Counted from the first letter of the stretch, positions 26,021-34,027 are shown. The stretch is 64,000 nt of DNA from Aquimarina sp. AU474 (GCF_900312815.1 NZ_OMPE01000009.1:1693331-1757330), one strand, 5' to 3'. The notes: generated from the letters alone by a model not told the origin. A program made the numbers and translations.

Positions 26021-26054
26021 CCCAGACCCAATAGTAGTAGATGTTGGTTCTGGG
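26021..26054. repeat. Inverted repeat in the hydrolase/DUF4230 gap
   Basis: CCCAGACCCAA (26021-26031) pairs with TTGGTTCTGGG (26044-26054) with a single mismatch and a 12-base loop. No T tract follows on either strand, so it is not a typical terminator. A short TCTGGTA/TACCAGA-type palindrome lies about 40 bases earlier, near 25974-25988. The 25793-26080 gap holds no credible gene otherwise. Confidence 0.45.
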
Positions 26055-26080
26055 GTGGCAATTAGATATATGTGATGGGA

Positions 26081-26695
26081 TTAATTAAGAAATTCTTTCA
26101 GATTTTTTTGATCACTTATTTCTGTATGATTGTATTTTAATTTCCAGCCTAGAGAATTCGTAAGAATATATATTTTTTGAAGTTCACTTATCAGCCTATT
26201 TTCAGAATTAGAAACCAAGGTAGATTTTTTGACTTTTGTTTCTAGTTCGCTTGTCACCCTTTTCTGAATTCGATTAAGATCTTTGGGGACAAAAGAGTTG
26301 AAAATGTTTGAAACGAAACTATGGTACTTAATATCGGGATTTATATTGATTTCTGCTTCTGGTATTTTAGTGATAACCACTGTTTTATTATCCTTATTGA
26401 TAATATAATCGATTTTACTTAAATCGTAAGAAACTTGAACTTTGGCATTAACTACAACAATTGCCGATTTTCTGGCTATTAGGGCATCCCAGTAGTATTT
26501 TTTAGCATCTTTATAGGTGATGACTTCCGAAAAATGACCTTCAGTGACTACTAGTTTACCCACATTCTGCATTTGAGTTAAAATCAAATCTGATGATTGT
26601 ATTTCGGTTTTTCGCTGATTAGATTGATCTATAAAATATTTTATTCCAAAAACTAGTAGGGCAGCCATTAACGCACCAAGCAAAAAATTACGCAT
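26081..26695 (-). CDS. DUF4230 family protein
   Basis: 204 residues from the ATG. One N-terminal membrane helix (about 3-20) is followed by a soluble domain with the DUF4230 features: LTQMQNVGKLVVTEGHFSEVITYKD, IVVVNAKVQVSYDLSKID and the TVVITKIPEAEININ strand. DUF4230 is a common periplasmic family of unknown function. The longer frame starting at a TTG is rejected because the ATG puts the signal anchor at the very N-terminus. It is followed by nothing on the same strand until the plus-strand hydrolase terminates. Confidence 0.82.
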   Translation of the reverse strand: MRNFLLGALMAALLVFGIKYFIDQSNQRKTEIQSSDLILTQMQNVGKLVVTEGHFSEVITYKDAKKYYWDALIARKSAIVVVNAKVQVSYDLSKIDYIINKDNKTVVITKIPEAEININPDIKYHSFVSNIFNSFVPKDLNRIQKRVTSELETKVKKSTLVSNSENRLISELQKIYILTNSLGWKLKYNHTEISDQKNLKEFLN

Positions 26696-26729
26696 ATATT
26701 TTAGTGTCAAGTTATGTATAAATGTACAT

Positions 26730-26761
26730 AAAAAAATAGCCTTTCTACAAAAGAAAGGCTA
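26730..26761 (-). terminator. Rho-independent terminator after the DUF4136 gene
   Basis: On the minus strand TAGCCTTTCT (26752-26761 complement) pairs with AGAAAGGCTA (26737-26746 complement) around a five-base loop, followed by T7. Confidence 0.85.
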
Positions 26762-26784
26762 CTATGCTTAACATGAAATATTAT

Positions 26785-27330
26785 TTAATAATTTACTTGT
26801 GGGGGATATTTTTCAAGAATAGCCGATACAATCTCATTCATTTTTTCTTGTTTCTTATCGACTTTTTTCGTCAAAGCAGATGTTCCCATTCCTTGCCAAA
26901 TTAATTCCTTCTTAGAGGCATCAATAAGATCTATGTACAAAGTGCCTTCAGTAGTTCTGGATACAGTGTTATTATAGCCTGCTCCCCAAAACCATGGGTT
27001 CCATCCCCATCCATATCCAAAACCTCCATATCCAAAATTGTTTTGATATACGTTTACGTTTTCTTTAGTTTTAGTAAAAATACTAACTAATACATCTGGG
27101 TTTGCAGATTTAGTAAATCCTTTGGCGGCCATATCAGATTCAATAGCCCTTAAGATGCGTTTTTTGTCTAGGTCACTAATTTCAGCCTTGTCTATTCCTG
27201 GCTTGTAAAAAGCAAAGCTTTTATATGTATTAAAATTAGCCTTCTTATCATAATCCGAAGCAACGCGAACTGTAGTGCAAGAACTAAGAGTTATGATAAG
27301 GATTAATGATAAAAGTGAAAAAAATTTCAT
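26785..27330 (-). CDS. DUF4136 domain lipoprotein
   Basis: 181 residues with lipoprotein signal (lipobox LSSC, cysteine at about 18). The domain begins TVRVASDYDKKANFNTYKSFAF, the hallmark of DUF4136 proteins, and includes a Gly/Trp/Tyr-rich stretch (GYGWGWNPWFWGAGYNN) before TEGTLYIDLIDASKKELIWQG. DUF4136 proteins are outer-membrane or periplasmic lipoproteins without known activity. A hairpin terminator follows, so it is transcribed alone or at the end of a unit. Confidence 0.85.
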   Translation of the reverse strand: MKFFSLLSLILIITLSSCTTVRVASDYDKKANFNTYKSFAFYKPGIDKAEISDLDKKRILRAIESDMAAKGFTKSANPDVLVSIFTKTKENVNVYQNNFGYGGFGYGWGWNPWFWGAGYNNTVSRTTEGTLYIDLIDASKKELIWQGMGTSALTKKVDKKQEKMNEIVSAILEKYPPQVNY

Positions 27331-27413
27331 AATCCTGGATTTTTTATAGATTTAACAACAACATTTGTAAATAAATCTGTCACAATAATCATACCATGCA
27401 ATGGGTTACAGAT

Positions 27414-27590
27414 CTATTTTTTAGAATAACTATTGGTTTTTTTGTCATACCCATATGGGCAATGCCTACAACCACTTTCACAACAATACCCTCTTCTTAG
27501 GTGATATTGTTCTGTAAAACATCGATACCCTTCTGGGGTGATATAATAATCTCCTTCTTCTGGAGTTATTATTTTTTTAGGATTGTTCAT
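27414..27590 (-). CDS. DUF5522 family cysteine-rich small protein
   Basis: A 58-residue protein with EEGDYYITPEGYRCFTEQYHLRRGYCC followed by CRHCPYGY. The CC...C..C arrangement could hold a zinc ion or Fe-S cluster; the family (DUF5522) is widespread and uncharacterised. The ATG chosen gives the family-typical start; a longer frame would run into the divergent gene. A TATTTTTG box sits only seven bases upstream of this ATG, suggesting an almost leaderless transcript. Confidence 0.8.
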   Translation of the reverse strand: MNNPKKIITPEEGDYYITPEGYRCFTEQYHLRRGYCCESGCRHCPYGYDKKTNSYSKK

Positions 27591-27596
27591 ATTATA

Positions 27597-27604
27597 CAAA
27601 AATA
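27597..27604 (-). promoter_or_regulatory. Candidate -7 box of the DUF5522 gene
   Basis: TATTTTTG (minus strand) matches TAnnTTTG. Its last base is seven bases from the ATG, so the transcript would start at or next to the start codon. Confidence 0.45.
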
Positions 27605-27620
27605 AGTATCTTGCAGTTAT

Positions 27621-27947
27621 ATGCCCGTAATCGTTAACAAATATTTGATAGGCCGACATTTTGTTGGTATTGCTCTTTGGCCCTTTATTGTGGTAAAAGA
27701 ACCTTTTTTAAAGCAAGATGAAGCTTTTATAAATCATGAACGAATACATCTAAGACAACAGGCAGAACTATTAGTGTTACCTTTTTATTTTCTTTATTTT
27801 GCAGAGTATATCATCAGGCTAATACAATATCGCAATTCTCAACAAGCGTATCGTAATATTTCTTTTGAACGAGAAGCTTACCTTAATGAAGATGATCTCA
27901 ACTACCTGAAAACAAGAAAACCTTGGAGTTTTATTAAATATTGGTAA
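27621..27947 (+). CDS. Small membrane-associated protein with an HExxH motif
   Basis: A 108-residue protein with a hydrophobic N-terminal part (about 10-28), then HERIHLRQQAELL (about 39-51), a second hydrophobic stretch (LVLPFYFLYFAEYIIRLI) and FEREAYLNED. HERIH is a zinc-protease type HExxH sequence, and the downstream E-x-E-A could offer the third ligand, much as in M56/BlaR1-type gluzincins, but the protein is very short. Function is unproven. The family appears conserved in Flavobacteria as far as I remember. It is divergent from DUF5522, with 30 bases between the two ATGs. Confidence 0.72.
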   Translation: MPVIVNKYLIGRHFVGIALWPFIVVKEPFLKQDEAFINHERIHLRQQAELLVLPFYFLYFAEYIIRLIQYRNSQQAYRNISFEREAYLNEDDLNYLKTRKPWSFIKYW

Positions 27948-27977
27948 AAGTAAATTGACCTTATTTAACATTGTAAA

Positions 27978-28889
27978 CTAATTGTGTGTTGTTTTTGCAC
28001 TATATAAAATCACTTCGGCAGATTGATTGTAATCGGAGTTCCATTTAAAATAATTACCAGTTTTGAAATAATTCTCGTATTGATAACCATTTCCTACATA
28101 ATCATATAACATGATGTAGTTGGTGTCAATATCTTTATTCACGCATACTAATTTATATAATAACTTACCACCTTCAATTTTTAAAGAAATTGTAAACTTC
28201 TCATTGTCTACTCGACCAATGGTCACTTTTTTATCTCCATCACTAGTCCATTCACCGCTATCAGGCTTTTGGTAGTACTCTATGACAAGATCACCATCAT
28301 ACCATTGCGCTTTTACAGTGGCGGGTGAATTCTTAAGACCCAACGCATCATTTTTAATACCGTGAATTTGGGCAACATACGTCTGTTTTCTTCCTTCGCA
28401 ATACGTTACTTTTAATGTTGATTCTAGCACATGTGTACCTGTAGTCATTGACCAATTATCCGATGTGCTTTGATTGCCTTGCCAATACTCACGTAATTCT
28501 GTTCGGCAGTACTTCCCTCCATTCAAAGATGATTCTCCTGAAGTTGTGTATCCCGTAAAGTGCGTAAAAAACGTATAACTTCCATCTGCGTTTTTATAAA
28601 AATATTTTTTTTGATTTTCGGTAAGAACATTGTTTTCGATCGCTTCATAGTAGATAGAAGTAGCTTTACCATTACCTCTATTAATTGGGACAGATAGGTA
28701 CCAGTTTTTCCATGTAATATTTTTTTGTTGTTCCTCTTCTTGTTCAGGTTCTTCTTCTACAGGTACTTCGCCGGAAGTTTCTTCAGGTGTGTTTTCCTCA
28801 GATGCACTACAGTTAGTAAGGATCAGCGATATAGATATTGCAAACAATGTATGTATTACTAGTCTATAAAAGGCCTTTCTATTTATCAT
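27978..28889 (-). CDS. Polysaccharide lyase family 7 alginate lyase (lipoprotein)
   Basis: 303 residues: lipoprotein signal (LTNCSAS lipobox), an acidic Glu/Pro linker (31-55), then one PL7 catalytic domain. The three family motifs are present: RTELRE (R129-E134), QIH (Q174-H176) and YFKTGNYFK (274-282), whose Tyr280 and His176 are the catalytic pair. PL7 enzymes cut alginate by beta-elimination; Ile in QIH is usually linked to activity on guluronate-containing blocks. It is probably tethered to the cell surface. No SusC/SusD pair or other alginate enzyme lies nearby, so it is not part of a visible polysaccharide utilisation locus. Confidence 0.92.
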   Translation of the reverse strand: MINRKAFYRLVIHTLFAISISLILTNCSASEENTPEETSGEVPVEEEPEQEEEQQKNITWKNWYLSVPINRGNGKATSIYYEAIENNVLTENQKKYFYKNADGSYTFFTHFTGYTTSGESSLNGGKYCRTELREYWQGNQSTSDNWSMTTGTHVLESTLKVTYCEGRKQTYVAQIHGIKNDALGLKNSPATVKAQWYDGDLVIEYYQKPDSGEWTSDGDKKVTIGRVDNEKFTISLKIEGGKLLYKLVCVNKDIDTNYIMLYDYVGNGYQYENYFKTGNYFKWNSDYNQSAEVILYSAKTTHN

Positions 28890-28918
28890 GATCTTTTGAG
28901 TTACATAAATTGGTTGAC

Positions 28919-28926
28919 CAAAAATA
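28919..28926 (-). promoter_or_regulatory. Candidate -7 box of the alginate lyase gene
   Basis: TATTTTTG on the minus strand matches TAnnTTTG and lies 30 bases upstream of the lyase ATG. The -33 TTG is not evident. Confidence 0.4.
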
Positions 28927-28945
28927 AGAAAAAATAAATTAAGTG

Positions 28946-28953
28946 TACTTTTG
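28946..28953 (+). promoter_or_regulatory. Candidate -7 box of the deaminase-like gene
   Basis: TACTTTTG matches TAnnTTTG, 24 bases upstream of the ATG, and sits back to back with the divergent alginate-lyase box. Confidence 0.45.
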
Positions 28954-28976
28954 TATGCTTAACTATAGCATTTATT

Positions 28977-29918
28977 ATGCAATTTTTTTCTTCGGAATCC
29001 ATAAACTCTATTAATCAGTCAATCACTCATTCTATTTTGGATCATGCACAAGTGATGTTGGATATAAAACGTGAAGACCAGATTCATAAGCATGTTTCTG
29101 GGAATAAGTTTAGAAAATTAAAATACAATCTTGCCAAAGCTCGTGCATTAGGATATGATGCTATTGTCACATTTGGAGGAGCATATAGTAATCATATAGC
29201 CGCTACTGCTGCTGCAGGAAAAATAGTGGGATTAAAAACTATTGGTATTATACGAGGAGATGAATTAGAAAAAAATCTTGATAAAACATTATCTGAAAAT
29301 GATACTTTACAATTTGCAAATACACAGCAGATGCAGTTGAAATTTGTGTCAAGAGAAATTTATAGAAATAAAACTACAGCGGCTTTTTTAGATTCTTTAA
29401 AAACTGAATTCGGATCATTTTATCTAATTCCTGAAGGAGGAACCAATGATTTGGCGATAAAAGGGTGTGAAGAAATATTATCGGCTCAAGATTCTGAATA
29501 TGATATTGTTTGTTGCGCTGTAGGAACCGGAGGAACAATATCCGGAATTATCAATAGTTCTTTTTCACATCAAAAAATAATCGGTTTCCCTGCTCTAAAA
29601 GGGGATTTTCTTGTCAAGGAAATTAGTAGATTTACCTCTAAAACAAACTGGGAGTTGGTTCAGGATTATCATTTTGGGGGATATGGTAAAATAAATCATG
29701 AACTTATTGAGTTTATAAATATGTTTAAAGAGCAGCAACAAATAGCTCTGGATCCAGTCTATACAGCTAAGATGCTTTTTGGGATTTTTGATAGAATTCA
29801 AAAAGGTGTTTTTCCAAAAAATACTCGTATTTTAGCCGTGCATACTGGCGGGCTACAGGGTATAGCTGGGATGAACAAAAAATTAATGAAAAAGAAGCTA
29901 CCCCCTATTACAATTTGA
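28977..29918 (+). CDS. PLP-dependent ACC deaminase / D-cysteine desulfhydrase family protein
   Basis: 313 residues of the fold type II PLP family. The cofactor lysine lies in SGNKFRKLKYNL (K44). TFGGAYSNHIAATAAAG is the substrate/cofactor loop typical of the group, PEGGTNDLAIKG follows, and CCAVGTGGTISGII is the phosphate-binding loop. Family members deaminate 1-aminocyclopropane-1-carboxylate or split D-cysteine to pyruvate, ammonia and sulfide; most bacterial ones with this look act on D-cysteine. The stop overlaps the frame start region of the next gene, so the glucosaminidase gene is probably translated from the same mRNA. Confidence 0.9.
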   Translation: MQFFSSESINSINQSITHSILDHAQVMLDIKREDQIHKHVSGNKFRKLKYNLAKARALGYDAIVTFGGAYSNHIAATAAAGKIVGLKTIGIIRGDELEKNLDKTLSENDTLQFANTQQMQLKFVSREIYRNKTTAAFLDSLKTEFGSFYLIPEGGTNDLAIKGCEEILSAQDSEYDIVCCAVGTGGTISGIINSSFSHQKIIGFPALKGDFLVKEISRFTSKTNWELVQDYHFGGYGKINHELIEFINMFKEQQQIALDPVYTAKMLFGIFDRIQKGVFPKNTRILAVHTGGLQGIAGMNKKLMKKKLPPITI

Positions 29919-29926
29919 TACTAAAA

Positions 29927-30799
29927 ATGAAGAAATTTATTTCGTTGTTGTGTATGGTTGCGTTTTTGTTTTCGTGTGGAGGAAACAAAAAAGCAATAAG
30001 CACATCAAGAGCAAAGAAACCAACACCTCGACAAACTTCTGTGACCAAAGTAGAACGTACTACCACGGAGAGAACTATAAAAGAACCGGTTAAAAAACCT
30101 AGAACGGCACTTTCATATAAAGAACGCGTACAACAATATATATTCGAATTTTCGGCAATTGCCAAAGATGAAATGAGAACATATGGTATTCCTGCAAGTA
30201 TTACTTTAGCGCAAGGGATTCTTGAATCAGGAGCGGGCTATGGTGAACTAACTAGTAAAGCAAAGAATCATTTTGGAATCAAGTGCCATGATTGGGAAGG
30301 GGCTCGAGTATATCATGATGATGACCGTTCACAAGAATGCTTCCGGAAATACGACCGTGCAAAAGAATCTTTTAGAGATCATTCATTATTCTTAAAAAAC
30401 AGAAAGCGATACGCTCGATTATTTACATTTAATCAACGGGATTATAAATCCTGGGCTCGGGGGCTTAGAGAAGCAGGATATGCAACAGATAAAAAATATC
30501 CTGAGAAATTAATAAGTATTATTGAGCGCTATCAATTAGATGAGTTTGATAATGATGTTTTGGGTAGAAAAAAACAAAAAAAACCTAAGAAAAATAAAGA
30601 AATTACCGTTGTTACTAGTATTACAAGTAGTAACGGACATCTTGTGCAAAAAGGAGATACATTATACTCTATTTCTAGAAAATATAAGATATCGGTACAA
30701 GAACTTAAAACATATAATAATCTAGCAGATAATAATATCAAAGTCGGACAAGTATTAAAAGTTACTGTCTCTGATAATGATGAAGAAGATTTCAATTAA
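29927..30799 (+). CDS. Glucosaminidase - LysM lipoprotein (peptidoglycan hydrolase)
   Basis: 290 residues from the ATG that places the lipoprotein signal (LFSC, cysteine 18) correctly. Residues about 30-60 are a basic linker. Residues 65-200 are a mannosyl-glycoprotein endo-beta-N-acetylglucosaminidase domain with ASITLAQGILESGAG (Glu as the catalytic residue), KAKNHFGIKC, FRKYDRAKESFRDHS and GLREAGYATDKKYPEKL. Residues 240-283 are one LysM peptidoglycan-binding repeat (VQKGDTLYSISRKYKISVQEL). It cuts the glycan strand during cell-wall turnover. It begins nine bases after the deaminase stop and ends two bases before the hemL ATG. Confidence 0.93.
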   Translation: MKKFISLLCMVAFLFSCGGNKKAISTSRAKKPTPRQTSVTKVERTTTERTIKEPVKKPRTALSYKERVQQYIFEFSAIAKDEMRTYGIPASITLAQGILESGAGYGELTSKAKNHFGIKCHDWEGARVYHDDDRSQECFRKYDRAKESFRDHSLFLKNRKRYARLFTFNQRDYKSWARGLREAGYATDKKYPEKLISIIERYQLDEFDNDVLGRKKQKKPKKNKEITVVTSITSSNGHLVQKGDTLYSISRKYKISVQELKTYNNLADNNIKVGQVLKVTVSDNDEEDFN

Positions 30800-30801
30800 A
30801 C

Positions 30802-32088
30802 ATGATCTACCAAAGAAGTAGTGCCCTTTTTAAGGCAGCACAAAAAGTAATTCCTGGAGGGGTGAACTCACCAGTAAGAGCATTCAAAGCTGTGGGGGGA
30901 GACCCTATATTTGTTACACAAGCCAAAGGAGCGTATTTGTACGATGAGGATGGAAATGAACTGATTGATTATATTAACTCCTGGGGTCCTATGATTCTTG
31001 GGCATGCATATGAACCTGTGGTTAATGCAGTAGTCGAAAAAGCCAAAAAAGGAACTAGTTTTGGTATGCCCACAGAGATTGAAACACAAATCGCCGAATT
31101 GGCCGTTTCAATGGTGCCTAATATAGATAAAATACGATTTGTAAATTCAGGAACCGAAGCCTGCATGAGTGCAGTGAGATTGGCACGTGGTTTTACAGGC
31201 AAGGATAAAATTATCAAGTTTGCAGGATGTTATCACGGTCATAGTGATTCATTCTTGATACAGGCAGGCAGTGGTGCTGTTACTTTTGGAAGTCCAAATA
31301 GTCCAGGCGTTACAAAAGGTACCGCCCAGGATACATTATTGGCAAAATACAACGATTTGGCACATGTTGAGAGTATAATTACATCCAATAAGGAAGAAAT
31401 AGCCTGTATTATTATAGAACCAGTAGCAGGTAATATGGGATGTATCCCCCCAGTTAAAGGGTTTCTAGAAGGACTTAGAGATTTGTGCGATGCTCATAAT
31501 ATTTTGCTAATCTTTGATGAGGTGATGACTGGCTTTAGATTAGCCAAAGGAGGTGCACAGGAACTGTTAGGGGTTAATGCTGATATAGTTACATTTGGTA
31601 AAGTAATTGGAGGAGGACTTCCTGTTGGCGCATTTGCTGCCAGAGAAGAGATTATGAATCACCTTGCTCCTTTGGGACCCATATACCAGGCGGGAACCCT
31701 AAGCGGTAATCCATTAGCAATGGCAGCTGGTTTAGCAATGCTTACAGAATTAAATAAAAACCCCAGAATATTTAAGAGCATTGCAGATAAAACTGAATAT
31801 CTTCATAAAGGTGTTGCAGAAGTTCTTAATAAGCACAACGTTGTTTATACTATTAATAGATTAGGATCAATGATTTCGGTACATTTTGCTGAAGAAAATG
31901 TTGTGGATTTTGATACTGCAGCTCTTGGAAATAATGATACTTTTAAAAAGTTTTTTCATGGTCTTTTGGATAACGGAATCTATATAGCACCAAGTGCTTT
32001 CGAAACTTGGTTTATTACAGAAGCACTTACATATGATGATCTAGATAAAACTATTGCGGCTATAGATAAAGTGGCAGGTACACTTTAA
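30802..32088 (+). CDS. hemL: Glutamate-1-semialdehyde 2,1-aminomutase
   Basis: Converts glutamate-1-semialdehyde to 5-aminolevulinate, the C5 route to heme. The 428-residue length is standard. The opening PGGVNSPVRAFKAVGGDPIF is diagnostic for the enzyme, PLP-binding Lys267 lies in TFGKVIGGGLPVGAF, and IFDEVMTGFRLAKGG supplies the Asp that contacts the pyridine nitrogen. YQAGTLSGNPLAMAAG is present too. It begins two bases after the glucosaminidase stop, so transcription is shared, an arrangement I know from other Flavobacteria. Other heme genes are not in the window. Confidence 0.97.
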   Translation: MIYQRSSALFKAAQKVIPGGVNSPVRAFKAVGGDPIFVTQAKGAYLYDEDGNELIDYINSWGPMILGHAYEPVVNAVVEKAKKGTSFGMPTEIETQIAELAVSMVPNIDKIRFVNSGTEACMSAVRLARGFTGKDKIIKFAGCYHGHSDSFLIQAGSGAVTFGSPNSPGVTKGTAQDTLLAKYNDLAHVESIITSNKEEIACIIIEPVAGNMGCIPPVKGFLEGLRDLCDAHNILLIFDEVMTGFRLAKGGAQELLGVNADIVTFGKVIGGGLPVGAFAAREEIMNHLAPLGPIYQAGTLSGNPLAMAAGLAMLTELNKNPRIFKSIADKTEYLHKGVAEVLNKHNVVYTINRLGSMISVHFAEENVVDFDTAALGNNDTFKKFFHGLLDNGIYIAPSAFETWFITEALTYDDLDKTIAAIDKVAGTL

Positions 32089-32117
32089 AAAAAATAGATA
32101 CGAATTGAGTTTGCTAA

Positions 32118-32702
32118 TTGTTTTTAATACGCTACGTGAAGATACCACAATTTTTATATCATTATTATGAAATTGATAAAGGGCCATTTCTCAATATAAC
32201 ACAGAACGAATTTGAAAAAGCTCTAGAAATTCAAAACAATATTTCTGAAGGTTTTAATAGTAAAAGACCTGCAAACTATATTGAGTTAAGGTTTGATTTA
32301 GAGAAAAGATTAAAAAATGCCTTTGCTCGCAAAGGAGGAGAGCCTAATCGTAATGATCCTTTTTATTTTACTTTGGGAGAATGCGATTGGGTAAAATCTT
32401 TATATGCGAATCCAGGTGTCGTTAAAATCCCTATAGAGAACTTTAATCCCCAACACATTAGTTTTACATATCCTGATAGTATGGTTTCATTTCAGTTTCA
32501 TGATGAACCAAAGTTAGAGATGTATCGTAAAAAATGTAATGGGCAAGTATTTATGTTTAGTGAAATAAATAGTTTAATTGATGAATTTGGGATGCCTTCT
32601 GAAGAAAAATGGCAATCTATAGAAAAAATGAAATATGATCGTTATATCGAAGTACAAGTATGGGATGATGAAGTAGTTAAAAAGTTTAAAAACAATGATT
32701 AA
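32118..32702 (+). CDS. Hypothetical protein
   Basis: A soluble protein of 194 residues (from TTG) or 188 (from a GTG at 32136). No ATG lies near the conserved-looking start, so the exact start is open. It has IELRFDLEKRLKNAFARKGG and FTLGECDWVKSLYANPGVVKIPIENF stretches, with an aspartate/glutamate-rich C-terminal helix. No family recognised. It is 29 bases after hemL and converges on the TIR-like gene, whose stop is 17 bases away. Confidence 0.6.
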   Translation: MFLIRYVKIPQFLYHYYEIDKGPFLNITQNEFEKALEIQNNISEGFNSKRPANYIELRFDLEKRLKNAFARKGGEPNRNDPFYFTLGECDWVKSLYANPGVVKIPIENFNPQHISFTYPDSMVSFQFHDEPKLEMYRKKCNGQVFMFSEINSLIDEFGMPSEEKWQSIEKMKYDRYIEVQVWDDEVVKKFKNND

Positions 32703-32719
32703 TTTTTAAGTACAAAAAG

Positions 32720-33256
32720 TTATACCGTCATCCACTCGGTTAATTTTTTAATATCTCCATTGGGATATTTTATGTAATAGATCTGTTCTTCACCTTCATG
32801 AATATAAGGATATTTTTGTAAAAATTCTTCACCCCCATAATCATCATAATCTCCTCTTACTGGTAGCATCACAATATCATCTACCGGAATTTTGGTTTTT
32901 GCCAAACGCAATACCCAGTTACACCATTTGGAGTGTATTGCATCTTCGGTAGCCAAGAAAATAAATTTATTATTGTCTTTAATTTTTTGAGTAATGCTGG
33001 TGGTAATACTATCACCCTTATCATCCTCTTCTACATTTTCTAACCAATCTACATGGATCATGATCCTAAAATTATTTAGAAAATTTATAGCACTATCCAG
33101 TTCTTCAAGTTCATTAGGTTTATGAAATAAAAAAAGATTAACCTTTCGCTCTCTTGTTTCTTCTTTAAATAACTGTAAGCTTTCGGTAATACTTGTGTGA
33201 TATATTCTTACCGAATTTCTAAACTGTAATAATCCAAATTTAGGTAATATACTCAT
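32720..33256 (-). CDS. TIR-like domain protein lacking the catalytic glutamate
   Basis: 178 residues made of one TIR-like domain: VNLFLFHKPNE as first strand, FRIMIHVDWLEN for the loop after it, ITQKIKDNNKFIFLATEDAIHSKWC for helix C region, then DDIVMLPVRGDYDD. In NADase-active TIRs and the related Bacteroidota group the sequence continues W-C-x-W-E-L; here it is SKWCNWVL (W111, C112), with V115 where the catalytic Glu should be. NAD cleavage is therefore unlikely, and a scaffold role is possible. It follows the 159-residue helical protein by 72 bases on the same strand, possibly as a two-gene unit. A defence function is not proved. Confidence 0.75.
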   Translation of the reverse strand: MSILPKFGLLQFRNSVRIYHTSITESLQLFKEETRERKVNLFLFHKPNELEELDSAINFLNNFRIMIHVDWLENVEEDDKGDSITTSITQKIKDNNKFIFLATEDAIHSKWCNWVLRLAKTKIPVDDIVMLPVRGDYDDYGGEEFLQKYPYIHEGEEQIYYIKYPNGDIKKLTEWMTV

Positions 33257-33328
33257 TAGTGTGAAGAGATGATTTTTACAACTTTATAACGTAATAACAA
33301 TAGTTTTTGTTGTTTTAAGCAGGATTAA

Positions 33329-33808
33329 TTATTCCTTAGTATCAGTTGTTAAAGTTTCTTTTTTGTCTAATAATTCTTTCATATCTAGATATGCTGTTTC
33401 TGCTCCTGGTTCATTTTTGTTTAATAAATAAACTATTGAACGATAAAAACTTAATGCATTAGAATAATTTTCATAATCCAAAAGCATTTTGGTGTCGATT
33501 AGCTGTTGGGTGATGTTTTGTAATGTTTTTATATGAATATCTATTTGTTGGCAAGTTTCATGATCGCGATCAAACTCCTCTTTGTCTATAGATTGAGGAA
33601 TCCATTCGGGATATTGTTCCATGTAATTCTTGGCCTTATTCACCATTAATTTATTCTTATTAGCGATATGGCCATATTGTTTACGTTGTTCGTTAGAAAG
33701 ATCGTAAGTTTTGCCAGATAGAACTTCTTTAATTGTTTTAATGTGTTGAGTGAGTTGAGATAGTTCTTTATCAGAAAATACTGTGTTTATTAAGTTTTCT
33801 AAAGCCAT
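33329..33808 (-). CDS. Helical hypothetical protein next to the TIR-like gene
   Basis: 159 residues, predicted nearly all alpha-helical (LTQHIKTIKEVLSG, NKNKLMVNKAKNYMEQ, ETCQQIDIHIKTLQNITQQLIDTKMLL). No signal peptide or membrane helix. It may be a helical repeat or bundle protein that partners the TIR-like protein encoded just after it. Not recognised by family. Upstream there is a 240-base gap that contains only a weak hairpin (33888-33905) and the terminator-like hairpin of the next gene. Confidence 0.6.
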   Translation of the reverse strand: MALENLINTVFSDKELSQLTQHIKTIKEVLSGKTYDLSNEQRKQYGHIANKNKLMVNKAKNYMEQYPEWIPQSIDKEEFDRDHETCQQIDIHIKTLQNITQQLIDTKMLLDYENYSNALSFYRSIVYLLNKNEPGAETAYLDMKELLDKKETLTTDTKE

Positions 33809-33998
33809 CGATATGTATGATTTAAAGATTACATTAGTTTAGTGAGCAAACCTAAACCTTATCATAATACAATGCTATGGGATAATACCCCTTTTTGAAT
33901 AGGGGAAATTTCTGAGAATAATTATAGATTGAAGTTTTGTATATGAGCTTATATAATTGAAAGCGTTTTCAAAACATAAATTGGTTATAATATTAAAG

Positions 33999-34027
33999 TC
34001 CCTACTTAAATAACTTAAGTAGGGACA
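33999..34027 (-). terminator. Terminator-like hairpin after the zinc metalloprotease gene
   Basis: GTCCCTACTTAA (33999-34010) pairs perfectly with TTAAGTAGGGAC (34016-34027) around five bases. The minus-strand tail is T-rich (TTTAATATT) but interrupted, so it may end transcription with moderate efficiency. Confidence 0.7.

Noticed and set aside
28977..32088. A heme biosynthesis operon
   Set aside because: Only hemL is a heme gene; the deaminase-like and glucosaminidase genes are co-oriented but have no pathway link, so the operon is positional only.
33888..33905. CCCCT/AGGGG hairpin as a terminator
   Set aside because: Stem of only five bases with an eight-base loop and no T tract in either direction.
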